A stretch of 12,988 nucleotides of DNA, from assembly GCA_018828205.1 (NCBI GenBank), contig JAHJWA010000224.1:1-12988 (forward strand). The letters are read 5' to 3'. Shown one piece after another: positions 1 to 7,133 of this stretch (position 1 is its first letter; each line of letters begins with the position of its first letter). The position numbers and the translations under genes are program-made. The notes under the pieces are model-generated. The model worked only from the letters and a program-made list of their open reading frames with translations, did no database searches and had not been told where the DNA came from. This stretch comes from Alphaproteobacteria bacterium (lineage in GTDB: Bacteria; Pseudomonadota; Alphaproteobacteria; Sphingomonadales; Sphingomonadaceae).

Positions 1-606
1 ACCATCAGCTGGACCGCGACGCTTATCCTCGACCGGCTCGGGCTGGAGGAAGTCGATGTCATGGGGATCAGCTGGGGCGGCGCGATCGCGCAGCAATTCG
101 CGCTCCAGCACCCGCGCCGCACCCGCCGCCTCGTGCTGGTCGCGACCACCGCCGGGCTGCCGATGGTGCCGGGCGATCCCGCCACGCTGGGTCGGATGGT
201 CGATCCGCGCCGCTATGCCGATCCCGGTTTCATGAACGCGCTGTTTCTCTCGCTCTACGCGGGGATGGCCAAACGCCCGGGCAGCCAAGTCAAGCATCTG
301 GGTAGGCTCACCCCGCCCTCGCCGCTCGGCTATGCCTATCAGCTGCTCGCGATGGCGGGCTGGAGCAGCCTGCCCGCGCTGCCCCTCCTCGGCCACGAGG
401 TGCTGATCATGATGGGGTCCGAAGATACCATCGTTCCGGCGATCAACGGCACGATCCTGCAGGCCGCGATCCGCCACTCGCGGCTGGAGATTTTCGAAGG
501 CGGCGGGCATCTGTTCCTGTTGACGCATGCCGACGAAAGCGTAGCTTGCCTGCGCGGGTTCCTCGACGCTCCGGATACCGAAGCGGAACTGAGACGCGCG
601 GCATAA
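1..606 (+). CDS. phaZ: PhaZ-like polyhydroxyalkanoate depolymerase, alpha/beta hydrolase (5' end missing)
   Basis: The reading frame is open from base 1 and ends at TAA 604-606, so 201 C-terminal residues are visible and roughly 80 are missing upstream. It is an alpha/beta hydrolase. The nucleophile elbow GISWGG (Ser at visible residue 24) is followed by QQFALQHP and a VATTAGLPMVPG stretch. The acid sits in GSEDTIVP (Asp142) and the histidine in GGGHLFL (His170). The spacing between these three residues closely matches the Ser/Asp/His triad of the intracellular medium-chain-length PHA depolymerase of Pseudomonas as I remember it. Such enzymes hydrolyse stored polyester granules to 3-hydroxyacids in the cytoplasm. 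No PHA synthase or phasin is visible nearby, so a broader esterase role is possible. The internal ATG at 61 begins inside the nucleophile motif and is not the start. Confidence 0.8.
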   Translation, partial: TISWTATLILDRLGLEEVDVMGISWGGAIAQQFALQHPRRTRRLVLVATTAGLPMVPGDPATLGRMVDPRRYADPGFMNALFLSLYAGMAKRPGSQVKHLGRLTPPSPLGYAYQLLAMAGWSSLPALPLLGHEVLIMMGSEDTIVPAINGTILQAAIRHSRLEIFEGGGHLFLLTHADESVACLRGFLDAPDTEAELRRAA

Positions 607-642
607 GGCAACGTACGGCGGTTCAACGCCGGCAAATCTGTT

Positions 643-647
643 GGGAG
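643..647 (+). promoter_or_regulatory. ribosome-binding site of the MFS gene
   Basis: GGGAG lies four bases before the ATG at 652 and supports that start. The 45-base gap after the preceding hydrolase stop shows no strong terminator, only a weak 5-bp hairpin (cggcg/cgccg) near 616-632. Read-through from the hydrolase gene is therefore plausible. Confidence 0.6.
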
Positions 648-651
648 TTCG

Positions 652-2172
652 ATGGAGTCAGCACAACCGGATCCGCTTGTCAGGCCGATATCGAGTCAAT
701 TCCCTCCCACCGTCCCCCCAGGCTCCCGCCCCGCGCATGGCGAAGGCGGCGCGCTCGACCGGCCCGGCTTCGCCTGGGCGGTGTTCGAATGGGCGCGCAA
801 CCCCTATTACATCCTGATCGTCATCTACGTCTTCGCGCCCTATTTCGCGCGCGACATCATCGGCGCCGATCTGCTGGCGAGCGGAGCGCTCGACGATCTC
901 GATCCCGAGACCGCGCTAGCCACCGCCAATGCGCAGGGGCAGGCGACGATCGCCTCGGTCACCAAATGGGCGGGCATGATCGCGGCGCTCACCGCGCCCT
1001 TCCTCGGTGCCGCGCTCGACCGCGGCGGGCGGCTCAAGCCCGTCCTCGCGGTCGCGCTGACCACGATCGCGGTGAGTTCGAGCCTGCTGTGGTTCGCCAT
1101 GCCCGGTGGCCAGGGGCTGCCGATCCCGGCGATCATGGCCCTGCTGGTGATCGCCTATGTCGCCTTCACCTATTCCGAGGTCACCCACAATGCGATGCTG
1201 AGCGTCTCGGGGCGCCCCGACCGCCTGTCGATGATCTCGGGGCTGGGTCTCGGGCTCGGCAATCTCGCCGCAACGCTGATCTTCGTGGGGCTGGTGGTGC
1301 TGTTCGTCCTCCCCGCGCTGACCGGCTGGCCCTTCGCCGCGCCGCTGTTCGGGGTCGATATCGACGAATTCGAGCACATGCGCCTCGCCGGCCCGATCTG
1401 CGGCGTGTGGCTCGCCCTGTTCTCGATCTACTTCTTCCGCCACGCCAAGGATCCCGGCGTGCCCGGTGCCAGCTGGCGCCGGGCGCTGCTCGACGGCGCC
1501 CGCAGCGTGCTGCGGACCCTGAGCGAGGCGGCCAAATACCGCGAGCTGATGAAGTTTCTCGTCGCGCGGATGTTCTATGCCGATGCGATGGCGGCGCTGC
1601 TCGCGCTCGGCGCGGTCTATGTCGCGCTGTTCCTGGGCTGGGGCTTCCTCGAGATGCTCTGCTACGCGATCTTCGCCTCGGCCTGCGCCTTTTGCGGCGG
1701 GCTGCTGGGCGGCTGGCTCGACACCAGGATCGGGGTCAAGCGCGCGCTGGTGGTCGAGATCGCCGCGATGATGCTGGCCCTCAGCGCGCAACTCAGCATC
1801 ACCCGCGATAGCCTCGGCTTCGGGCTGATCGAGAATTACACCGTGTGGGACGGGCTGGCATTCCAGACCTTGTCCGACGTGGTCTATCTTTCGCTCATCA
1901 GCGTGGTCGCGGTGGCCGCCACCGCGAGCCTCTCCTCGAGCCGCTCGATGCTGGTCACGCTGGCGCCTCCGGGCCGCAGCGGCGAGTTCTTCGGGCTCTA
2001 CGCCATCGCCGGGACGATCACCGTGTGGATGGGGCCGCTGCTGGTCCAGTATTTCACGCTGTGGTTCACCGACCAGCGGATCGGCATGGCCTCGATCTCG
2101 ATCCTGTTCCTGATCGGGCTGACCATGCTGCTGTTCGTGCGGATGCCCGAGCGGGGCGGGGCCACGGCCTGA
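652..2172 (+). CDS. MFS transporter, UMF1/Atg22 type
   Basis: A 506-residue multi-pass inner-membrane protein with about a dozen hydrophobic segments. The first membrane region carries AWAVFEWARNPYY followed by FAPYFARDIIG, which resembles the A-W-x-x-(Y/F)-(D/E)-W-A and FAPYF signature of the UMF1/Atg22 branch of the major facilitator superfamily. A second landmark is SGEFFGLYAIAG (residues about 443-454), also typical of this branch. The long loop after helix 1 (about residues 75-110) is usual for the group. Residues 1-38 form a proline-rich, probably cytoplasmic tail that may not be conserved. Yeast Atg22 exports amino acids from the vacuole, but bacterial members have no established substrate. 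Next to a deacylase-like gene, transport of an amide, peptide or amino-acid derivative is only an inference. Start chosen from the RBS at 643. Confidence 0.85.
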   Translation: MESAQPDPLVRPISSQFPPTVPPGSRPAHGEGGALDRPGFAWAVFEWARNPYYILIVIYVFAPYFARDIIGADLLASGALDDLDPETALATANAQGQATIASVTKWAGMIAALTAPFLGAALDRGGRLKPVLAVALTTIAVSSSLLWFAMPGGQGLPIPAIMALLVIAYVAFTYSEVTHNAMLSVSGRPDRLSMISGLGLGLGNLAATLIFVGLVVLFVLPALTGWPFAAPLFGVDIDEFEHMRLAGPICGVWLALFSIYFFRHAKDPGVPGASWRRALLDGARSVLRTLSEAAKYRELMKFLVARMFYADAMAALLALGAVYVALFLGWGFLEMLCYAIFASACAFCGGLLGGWLDTRIGVKRALVVEIAAMMLALSAQLSITRDSLGFGLIENYTVWDGLAFQTLSDVVYLSLISVVAVAATASLSSSRSMLVTLAPPGRSGEFFGLYAIAGTITVWMGPLLVQYFTLWFTDQRIGMASISILFLIGLTMLLFVRMPERGGATA

Positions 2173-2230
2173 CCCAAGCGGGGCGACAAGCGTCTGGACT
2201 CATCGGTTGCAATGTGGAACCTTCCTCCGC

Positions 2231-2241
2231 GGAGAGAGGAG
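2231..2241 (+). promoter_or_regulatory. ribosome-binding site deciding the amidohydrolase start
   Basis: A purine-rich run containing AGAGGAG ends six bases before the ATG at 2248. This decides against the upstream in-frame ATG at 2212, which has no such site and would put the SD inside the coding region. Confidence 0.75.
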
Positions 2242-2247
2242 CACAAT

Positions 2248-3999
2248 ATGCCCGCATTCGACCTGATCATTCGCAACGGTACCATCGTCGATGGCACCGG
2301 GGACAAGAGCTTTACCGGAGACATCGCCATCAGGGACGGCCTGATCGCGCAGGTCGGCACGGTGACCGGCGACGCCGCCGAGGAGATCGACGCCGCGGGT
2401 CATCTGGTGACCCCCGGTTTTGTCGACATCCACACCCATTACGACGGCCAGGCGACCTGGGACCAGGAAATGGCGCCCTCGAGCTGGCACGGGGTCACCA
2501 CCGTGGTGATGGGCAATTGCGGCGTCGGCTTCGCGCCCGCGCGCCCCGATCAGCACGAATGGCTGATCGGGCTGATGGAGGGGGTCGAGGACATCCCCGG
2601 CACCGCGCTCGCCGAAGGCGTGACGTGGAAATGGGAGAGCTTCCCCGAATATCTCGACGCGCTCGAAGAACTGCCGCGCACGGTCGATGTCGCCACCCAT
2701 GTCCCGCACGGCGCGGTGCGCGCCTATGTGCTGGGCGAGCGCGAGCGGCCCGGCGCGGTCCCCACCGAGGATGACATCGCGCGCATGGCGCAGATCGTCG
2801 AGGAAGGCGTGCGCGCCGGAGCGCTCGGGTTTTCGACCAGCCGGACCGTGATCCACCGCGATATCGATGGCGAGGTCGTCCCCGGTACCACCGCCACCGC
2901 CGAGGAGCTGATCGCAATCGGCCGCGCGATGGGCCGCGCCGGGCATGGCGTGTTCGAGATGGCCAGCGACATGAAGCGCGAATGGGACGAATTCGGCTGG
3001 ATGGGTGCCATGAGCCGCGAGACCGGCCTCCCCGTCACCTTCGCCGCGCTGCAATCGATCGCCAAGGAAATGCCGCTCGACGAGCAGATCGCCGCGATGC
3101 GCGCCGAGAACGACAATGGCGCCAATATCGTCGCGCAGATCGCGCTGCGCGGCAACGGCATCGTCATGGCCTGGCAGGGCACGGTCCACCCGTTCCGCTT
3201 CCGCCCCAGTTTCCAGGCGATCGAGGCCCTGCCCTGGGAGGAGCAGCGCGCAAGGCTGCTGGATCCGGAATTCAAGGCGCAGATGCTGTCCGAGCAGAAC
3301 GACCTGTCGCAGGTCAATCAGGACATTCTCCCGCTGGTGATGGTGGTCTGCGGCGGCTGGGCGATGCAATATCAGATGGACCCCGATTTCGACTACGAGC
3401 CCCAGCCCGAAGAGAGCGTCGCCGCGCGCGCCCAAGCGGCCGGCAAGTCGGGCGAGGAATACGCCTATGACCTGCTGTGCAGCGACGAGGGCAAGGGCTT
3501 CATCTACCTGCCGATCCTCAATTATGCCGACGGCAATCTCGATTTCCTCGAGACGCTCCAGCAGGATGCCGACACGGTCAATTCGCTTTCCGACGGCGGC
3601 GCGCATTGCGGGACCATTTGCGATGCCGCCTCGCCCACCTTCATGCTCCAGCACTGGGTGCGCGACCGGTCGCGCGGGACCATCGGGCTGGAGAACGCGA
3701 TCAAGCGCCAATGCGCCGACACCGCGCGGCTCTACGGGCTCGAGGATCGCGGCATCATCGCGCCCGGCTATCTCGCCGATCTCAACATCATCGATTTCGA
3801 GCGGCTGAAACTGGGCAAGCCCTGGCTCGCCTTCGACCTGCCCGCGGGCGGCAAGCGGCTGCTGCAGAAGGCCGAGGGCTATGTGGCGACGATCAAACAC
3901 GGCGCGGTCACCTTCCGCGAGGGCGCGTGGACCGGGGCCACGCCCGGCGGGCTGATCCGCGGCCCGCAGCGGGTCGAACTGGCGGAGGCCGCCGAATGA
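2248..3999 (+). CDS. Amidohydrolase, N-acyl-D-amino-acid deacylase superfamily (divergent metal site)
   Basis: 583 residues. The N-terminal beta-sandwich part begins FDLIIRNGTIVDGTG, then the barrel opens with GFVDIHTHYDGQ (metal ligands His62, His64) and GNCGVGFAP (Cys91). SDGGAH supplies Asp449. The C-terminal APGYLADLNIID stretch closes the sandwich, as in D-aminoacylases and dihydroorotase-like enzymes. In classical D-aminoacylase the tightly bound zinc is held by the Cys plus two His, in THIR-like and SHLK-like strands. At the corresponding places this protein reads FEMASDM (236-242) and VTFAALQS (263-270), so both His appear absent. Substrate is therefore uncertain: hydrolysis of an amide or cyclic amide in the cytoplasm is likely, but true D-amino-acid deacylation is doubtful. 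The MFS gene lies 75 bases upstream, and the stop overlaps the next start. Confidence 0.8.
   Translation: MPAFDLIIRNGTIVDGTGDKSFTGDIAIRDGLIAQVGTVTGDAAEEIDAAGHLVTPGFVDIHTHYDGQATWDQEMAPSSWHGVTTVVMGNCGVGFAPARPDQHEWLIGLMEGVEDIPGTALAEGVTWKWESFPEYLDALEELPRTVDVATHVPHGAVRAYVLGERERPGAVPTEDDIARMAQIVEEGVRAGALGFSTSRTVIHRDIDGEVVPGTTATAEELIAIGRAMGRAGHGVFEMASDMKREWDEFGWMGAMSRETGLPVTFAALQSIAKEMPLDEQIAAMRAENDNGANIVAQIALRGNGIVMAWQGTVHPFRFRPSFQAIEALPWEEQRARLLDPEFKAQMLSEQNDLSQVNQDILPLVMVVCGGWAMQYQMDPDFDYEPQPEESVAARAQAAGKSGEEYAYDLLCSDEGKGFIYLPILNYADGNLDFLETLQQDADTVNSLSDGGAHCGTICDAASPTFMLQHWVRDRSRGTIGLENAIKRQCADTARLYGLEDRGIIAPGYLADLNIIDFERLKLGKPWLAFDLPAGGKRLLQKAEGYVATIKHGAVTFREGAWTGATPGGLIRGPQRVELAEAAE
3984..3988 (+). 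promoter_or_regulatory. ribosome-binding site of the MDR dehydrogenase, inside the amidohydrolase gene
   Basis: GGAGG lies seven bases before the ATG at 3996, within the last codons of the amidohydrolase gene. Together with the ATGA stop/start overlap it indicates translational coupling of the two genes. Confidence 0.65.
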
Positions 4000-5009
4000 A
4001 GGCCATCCGCACCGGCGCGACACCCTCCACGCTCGAAGCGCTCGAATATGTCGATATCGCCGAGGCAAGGGACCCCGCCCCCGGCGAAATCACGGTAGAT
4101 TTGAAAGCCAGCTCGTTGAATTACCACGATTATGCGGTGGTGAAAGGCATGATCCCGGCGACGCAGGGCCGGATTCCGATGTCCGACGGTGCGGGCGAGG
4201 TGACCGCCGTTGGCGATGGCGTGACCGAGTTCTCGGTCGGCGACAAAGTGGTCAGCACCTTCTTCCCCGAATGGTTCGACGGCGCGCCGCTCAGGTCCGC
4301 CTTCACCGGCGTTCCCGGCGACGGGATCGACGGCTATGCCCGCGAACGCGTCACCGCCCCGACCAGCTGCTTCACCCGCACACCCGCGGGCTATTCGCAC
4401 GCCGAGGCGGCGACGCTGACCTGCGCCGGGGTCACCGCCTGGCGCGCCCTGTTCGTCGACTATTCGCTCAAGCCCGGCGACACCGTGCTGGTCCAGGGCA
4501 CCGGCGGGGTCTCGATCTTCGCGCTGCAGCTGGCCAAGGCGGCGGGCGCGACGGTGATCGCCACCAGCTCCTCCGACGAAAAGCTCGAGCGGGTCCAGGA
4601 ACTCGGCGCGGATCATCTGATCAATTACAAGGAAGTGGAGGCCTGGGGCCCCAGGGCGCTGGAGCTGACTGGCGGGCGCGGGGTCGACTGCGTGGTCGAG
4701 ATCGGCGGTGCGGGCACGCTCGACCAGTCGATGCTCGCCACCAGGGTCGGCGGCCATGTCGCGCTGTTGGGGGTGCTCGCAGGGGTCGCCGGCCCGGTCC
4801 AGACCGCGCTGCTATTCTCGAAGAACCTCAAGGTCCAGGGACTCACCGTGGGCAGCCGGGCGATGCAGCTCGACCTGATCGCCGCGATCGAGGCCAATGG
4901 CATCCGCCCGGTGATCAGCGACAGTTTCGCCCTGCCCGACCTCGCCGACGCCTTCCGCCACCAGATCGCCAACCGCCATTTCGGGAAGATCTCGGTGGAG
5001 ATCGGATAG
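3996..5009 (+). CDS. Zinc-independent NAD(P)-dependent alcohol dehydrogenase / quinone-oxidoreductase-type MDR
   Basis: 337 residues, a normal length for the medium-chain dehydrogenase/reductase superfamily. The substrate half contains SSLNYHDYAVVKG, the quinone-oxidoreductase pattern in place of the catalytic Cys-Asp-His of zinc alcohol dehydrogenases. The structural-zinc Cys cluster is also lacking. The nucleotide-binding fold carries GTGGVS (168-173), then VIATSSSDEKLERVQELGADHLINY. The serine-rich turn after strand 2 with no acidic residue suggests NADP(H) rather than NAD(H), by inference. TCAGVTAWRAL (142-152) is typical of this class. The start overlaps the amidohydrolase stop by ATGA and is preceded by GGAGG, so the two genes are very likely co-translated. 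A role in reducing or oxidising the product of the upstream amidohydrolase is plausible but unproven. Confidence 0.85.
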   Translation: MKAIRTGATPSTLEALEYVDIAEARDPAPGEITVDLKASSLNYHDYAVVKGMIPATQGRIPMSDGAGEVTAVGDGVTEFSVGDKVVSTFFPEWFDGAPLRSAFTGVPGDGIDGYARERVTAPTSCFTRTPAGYSHAEAATLTCAGVTAWRALFVDYSLKPGDTVLVQGTGGVSIFALQLAKAAGATVIATSSSDEKLERVQELGADHLINYKEVEAWGPRALELTGGRGVDCVVEIGGAGTLDQSMLATRVGGHVALLGVLAGVAGPVQTALLFSKNLKVQGLTVGSRAMQLDLIAAIEANGIRPVISDSFALPDLADAFRHQIANRHFGKISVEIG

Positions 5010-5022
5010 CAGATCCGAGCGG

Positions 5023-5052
5023 AAAATCCGGCGAAGCGCTGCTTCGCCGGAT
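5023..5052 (-). terminator. Intrinsic terminator of dnaN (perfect 12-bp hairpin)
   Basis: The arms 5026-5037 (atccggcgaagc) and 5041-5052 (gcttcgccggat) are perfect inverted repeats separated by a three-base loop. Read on the - strand the stem is followed at once by TTTT (complement of 5023-5026) and starts seven bases after the dnaN stop. No T-run follows on the + strand, so it is a canonical terminator for dnaN only. It may still stall transcripts from the convergent dehydrogenase gene, which ends at 5009. Confidence 0.8.
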
Positions 5053-5058
5053 CCGGGA

Positions 5059-6186
5059 TCACACCCGCATCGGCATCAGCACGTAGAGCGCGGGCGCGTC
5101 CTCGCTCTTGCGGATCAGCGTCGGCGCGCCGGCATCGGCGAGGTGGAGCTCGACCGTATCGCTGTCGATCTGGCTGAGGATGTCTTTCAGATAACCCGCG
5201 TTGAAGCCGATCTCGAACGGCTCGGAGGAATATTCCGCCGACAGTTCTTCGGCCGCGGTGCCGTTGTCGGGGCTGGTGACGGTGAGCGTCACCTTGTCCT
5301 TCTCGAGCCCCATCTTGACCGCGCGGGTCTTCTCGGTGGCGATGGTCGCGACCCGGTCGACGCCCTGGAAGAAGCTGCGTGGATCGACCCGGAGCAGCTT
5401 GTCGTTGCCGGTCGGGATCACCCGGCTGTAATCGGGGAAGGTGCCGTCGATGAGCTTGCTGGTCAGCACCACCCCGCCGGTGCCGCCGAAGGTGAAGCGG
5501 ATCTTGCTGGCGGAGAGATCGATCTGGACATCGCTGTCCATCGTTTCCTCGAGCAGCTTGCGCAGCTCGGCGACCGCTTTGCGCGGCACGATGACATCGG
5601 GCATGCCCTCGGCGCCATCGGGCCGCGGCAGGGTGAAGCGCGCGAGCCGGTGACCGTCGGTGGCGGCGGCTTTCAGCACCGGCTGGTCCTCGTCCGAGAC
5701 GTGGAGGAAGATGCCGTTGAGATAGTAGCGCGTTTCCTCGGTGGAGATCGCGAAACGGGTGCGGTCGATCAGCTCGGCCAGCGTCTTGGCGGGAAGCGCG
5801 AAGCGGGTCGGCAGATCGCCCTCGACGATCATTGGGAAATCGTCGCGCGGCAGCGTCGGCAGCTTGAAGCGGCTGCGCCCGGCCTTGACGCCCATGCGGT
5901 TTTCCGCGGTTTCCAGGCTGACCTGGCTGCCCTCGGGGAGCTTGCGCGCGATATCGAACAGCAGATGCGCCGAGACGGTGATCGCGCCGGGCTCGTCGAC
6001 GCTGGCGGCGGCCATGTGCTCGACCACCTGGAGGTCGAGATCGGTCGCCATGACCTTGAGCGAGCTGTCGGTGCCCGCCTCGATGAGGACGTTGGAGAGG
6101 ATCGGGATGGTGTTGCGCCGCTCCACGACCGACTGGACGTGGGAGAGACAGCGCAGCAGCGTCGCGCGTTCGATGGTGGCCTTCAT
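5059..6186 (-). CDS. dnaN: DNA polymerase III beta subunit (sliding clamp)
   Basis: 375 residues, the usual length of the bacterial beta clamp. It forms a ring dimer around DNA that tethers the replicative polymerase and other clamp-binding partners. The protein opens MKATIERATLLRCLSHVQ, followed by VERRNTIPILSNVLIEA and ATDLDLQVVE. The central domain has ETRYYLNGIFLH (151-162) and TDGHRLA (177-183). The third domain has LIDGTFPDYSRVIP (245-258) and the C-terminus YVLMPMRV, which lines the peptide-binding pocket in known clamps. The three domains are complete and no key motif is missing. It stands alone here: dnaA and recF are not adjacent, and a terminator separates it from fabG upstream. 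The start is fixed by the conserved N-terminus. Its SD is poor (AGAGGGA about 14 bases upstream). Confidence 0.98.
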   Translation of the reverse strand: MKATIERATLLRCLSHVQSVVERRNTIPILSNVLIEAGTDSSLKVMATDLDLQVVEHMAAASVDEPGAITVSAHLLFDIARKLPEGSQVSLETAENRMGVKAGRSRFKLPTLPRDDFPMIVEGDLPTRFALPAKTLAELIDRTRFAISTEETRYYLNGIFLHVSDEDQPVLKAAATDGHRLARFTLPRPDGAEGMPDVIVPRKAVAELRKLLEETMDSDVQIDLSASKIRFTFGGTGGVVLTSKLIDGTFPDYSRVIPTGNDKLLRVDPRSFFQGVDRVATIATEKTRAVKMGLEKDKVTLTVTSPDNGTAAEELSAEYSSEPFEIGFNAGYLKDILSQIDSDTVELHLADAGAPTLIRKSEDAPALYVLMPMRV

Positions 6187-6332
6187 GGTATCGACTATCG
6201 TCCCTCTGAAGGGCGCAGGACAGGCCGGAATCGCCCCACCAGCGCCGGAATATGTCAGCGCGACCTTAGCGGGGCTGCCAGACCGGGCAAGGTTCAACCT
6301 GTGGTGCGCAGGATTCCTTGGGGATAAAGCGA
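6187..6332 (-). promoter_or_regulatory. Leader and presumed promoter region of dnaN
   Basis: About 146 bases lie between the fabG terminator and the dnaN start, and dnaN must be transcribed from here if the terminator works. The best sigma-70-like pair I can see is weak: TTGCCC (6290-6285) and TAAGGT (6268-6263), 16 bases apart, giving a leader of about 70 bases. The region has no evident CtrA-type TTAA pair and no other recognised operator. Confidence 0.3.
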
Positions 6333-6334
6333 AC

Positions 6335-6374
6335 AAAACCGGCCTGCGCGACGCATCCGCGCCATCGCAGGCCG
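6335..6374 (-). terminator. Intrinsic terminator after fabG
   Basis: Read on the - strand, CGGCCTGCG (complement of 6366-6374) pairs perfectly with CGCAGGCCG (complement of 6340-6348) and is followed by GTTTTGTT (T-run complement of 6335-6338). The stem begins six bases after the fabG stop. The loop is long (17 bases) and can fold further. It separates the ldcA-fabD-fabG unit from dnaN. Confidence 0.7.
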
Positions 6375-6380
6375 CAATTC

Positions 6381-7133
6381 TCAGCCCAGCATCGCCATCC
6401 CGCCGTTCACATGCAGCGTCTGCCCGGTGACGTAGCTCGCTTCGTCGCTGGCGAGATAGGCCACCGCTGCGCCGATATCCTCGCCCTCGCCCATCCGGCC
6501 CATCGGGATCCGCGCGTTGAGCGCCTCCTTCTGCGCCTCGGGCAGTTCGCCGGTCATCGCGGTGCGGATGAAGCCCGGCGCGACGCAATTGACGGTGACC
6601 CCGCGGCTGGCGAGTTCCTGCGCCAGGCTCTTGGACATACCCGTGAGCCCCGCCTTGGCGGCGGCGTAGTTCATCTGGCCCGGGTTGCCGGTGGTGCCGA
6701 CCACGCTGGTGATCGAGACGATGCGGCCGTGGCGCGCCTTCATCATCGGCCGCGCGGCAGCGCGCATCAGCCGGAAGGCGGCTTCCAGATTGATCCGGAT
6801 CACCTCGTCCCACTCTTCGTCCTTCATCCGCATCGCCAGATTGTCGCGGGTGATCCCGGCGTTGTTGACGAGGATGTCGATCTTGCCGAGCGTGTCGATG
6901 GTGGCGGGGACCAGTTCCTCGACCTGCTGGGTGTCGGAGAGATTGCAGGTGATCTCGACGTGATCGCCGCCCACCTCCTCGATCAGTTGTTCGCGAAAGG
7001 CGCGCAGCTTGCCGCCGTTCGAACCCGACAGCGCGAGCCGGGCACCCTGCCGTGCCAGCGCATAGGCGATCGACGAGCCGATCCCGCCGCTGGCGCCGGT
7101 AACGAGGGCGGTTTTTCCTTCGAGGCTGAACAT
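6381..7133 (-). CDS. fabG: 3-oxoacyl-[acyl-carrier-protein] reductase
   Basis: 250 residues, a complete short-chain dehydrogenase/reductase. It performs the NADPH-dependent reduction of 3-oxoacyl-ACP in the type II fatty-acid elongation cycle in the cytoplasm. Visible landmarks are TGASGGIG (12-19, cofactor loop), NNAGITRDNL (90-99), and the catalytic residues Asn115 (IRINLE), Ser143 (ITSVVG), Tyr156 and Lys160 (NYAAAKAG). APGFI and the C-terminal TGQTLHVNGGMAM are typical of FabG. The ATG shares one base with the fabD stop (TGATG) and is served by AAGGAG inside fabD, so the two are translationally coupled. Unlike the common fabD-fabG-acpP order, acpP does not follow: a terminator and dnaN come next. 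Confidence 0.96.
   Translation of the reverse strand: MFSLEGKTALVTGASGGIGSSIAYALARQGARLALSGSNGGKLRAFREQLIEEVGGDHVEITCNLSDTQQVEELVPATIDTLGKIDILVNNAGITRDNLAMRMKDEEWDEVIRINLEAAFRLMRAAARPMMKARHGRIVSITSVVGTTGNPGQMNYAAAKAGLTGMSKSLAQELASRGVTVNCVAPGFIRTAMTGELPEAQKEALNARIPMGRMGEGEDIGAAVAYLASDEASYVTGQTLHVNGGMAMLG

Noticed and set aside
2223..2240. Weak pairing of TCCTC with GAGGA over the SD of the amidohydrolase gene, and the 10-base palindrome at 2225-2234
   Set aside because: Five base pairs only. It could be chance next to a purine-rich SD, unlike the 8-bp stem at the cyclase gene.
2200..4068. Long open frame antisense to the amidohydrolase (622 codons), and similar long antisense frames over the MFS and Mur ligase genes
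   Set aside because: In DNA this GC-rich the opposite frames of real genes stay open by composition. The predicted products are rich in Arg, Ala and Gly, have no recognisable domains, and the sense proteins are clear.
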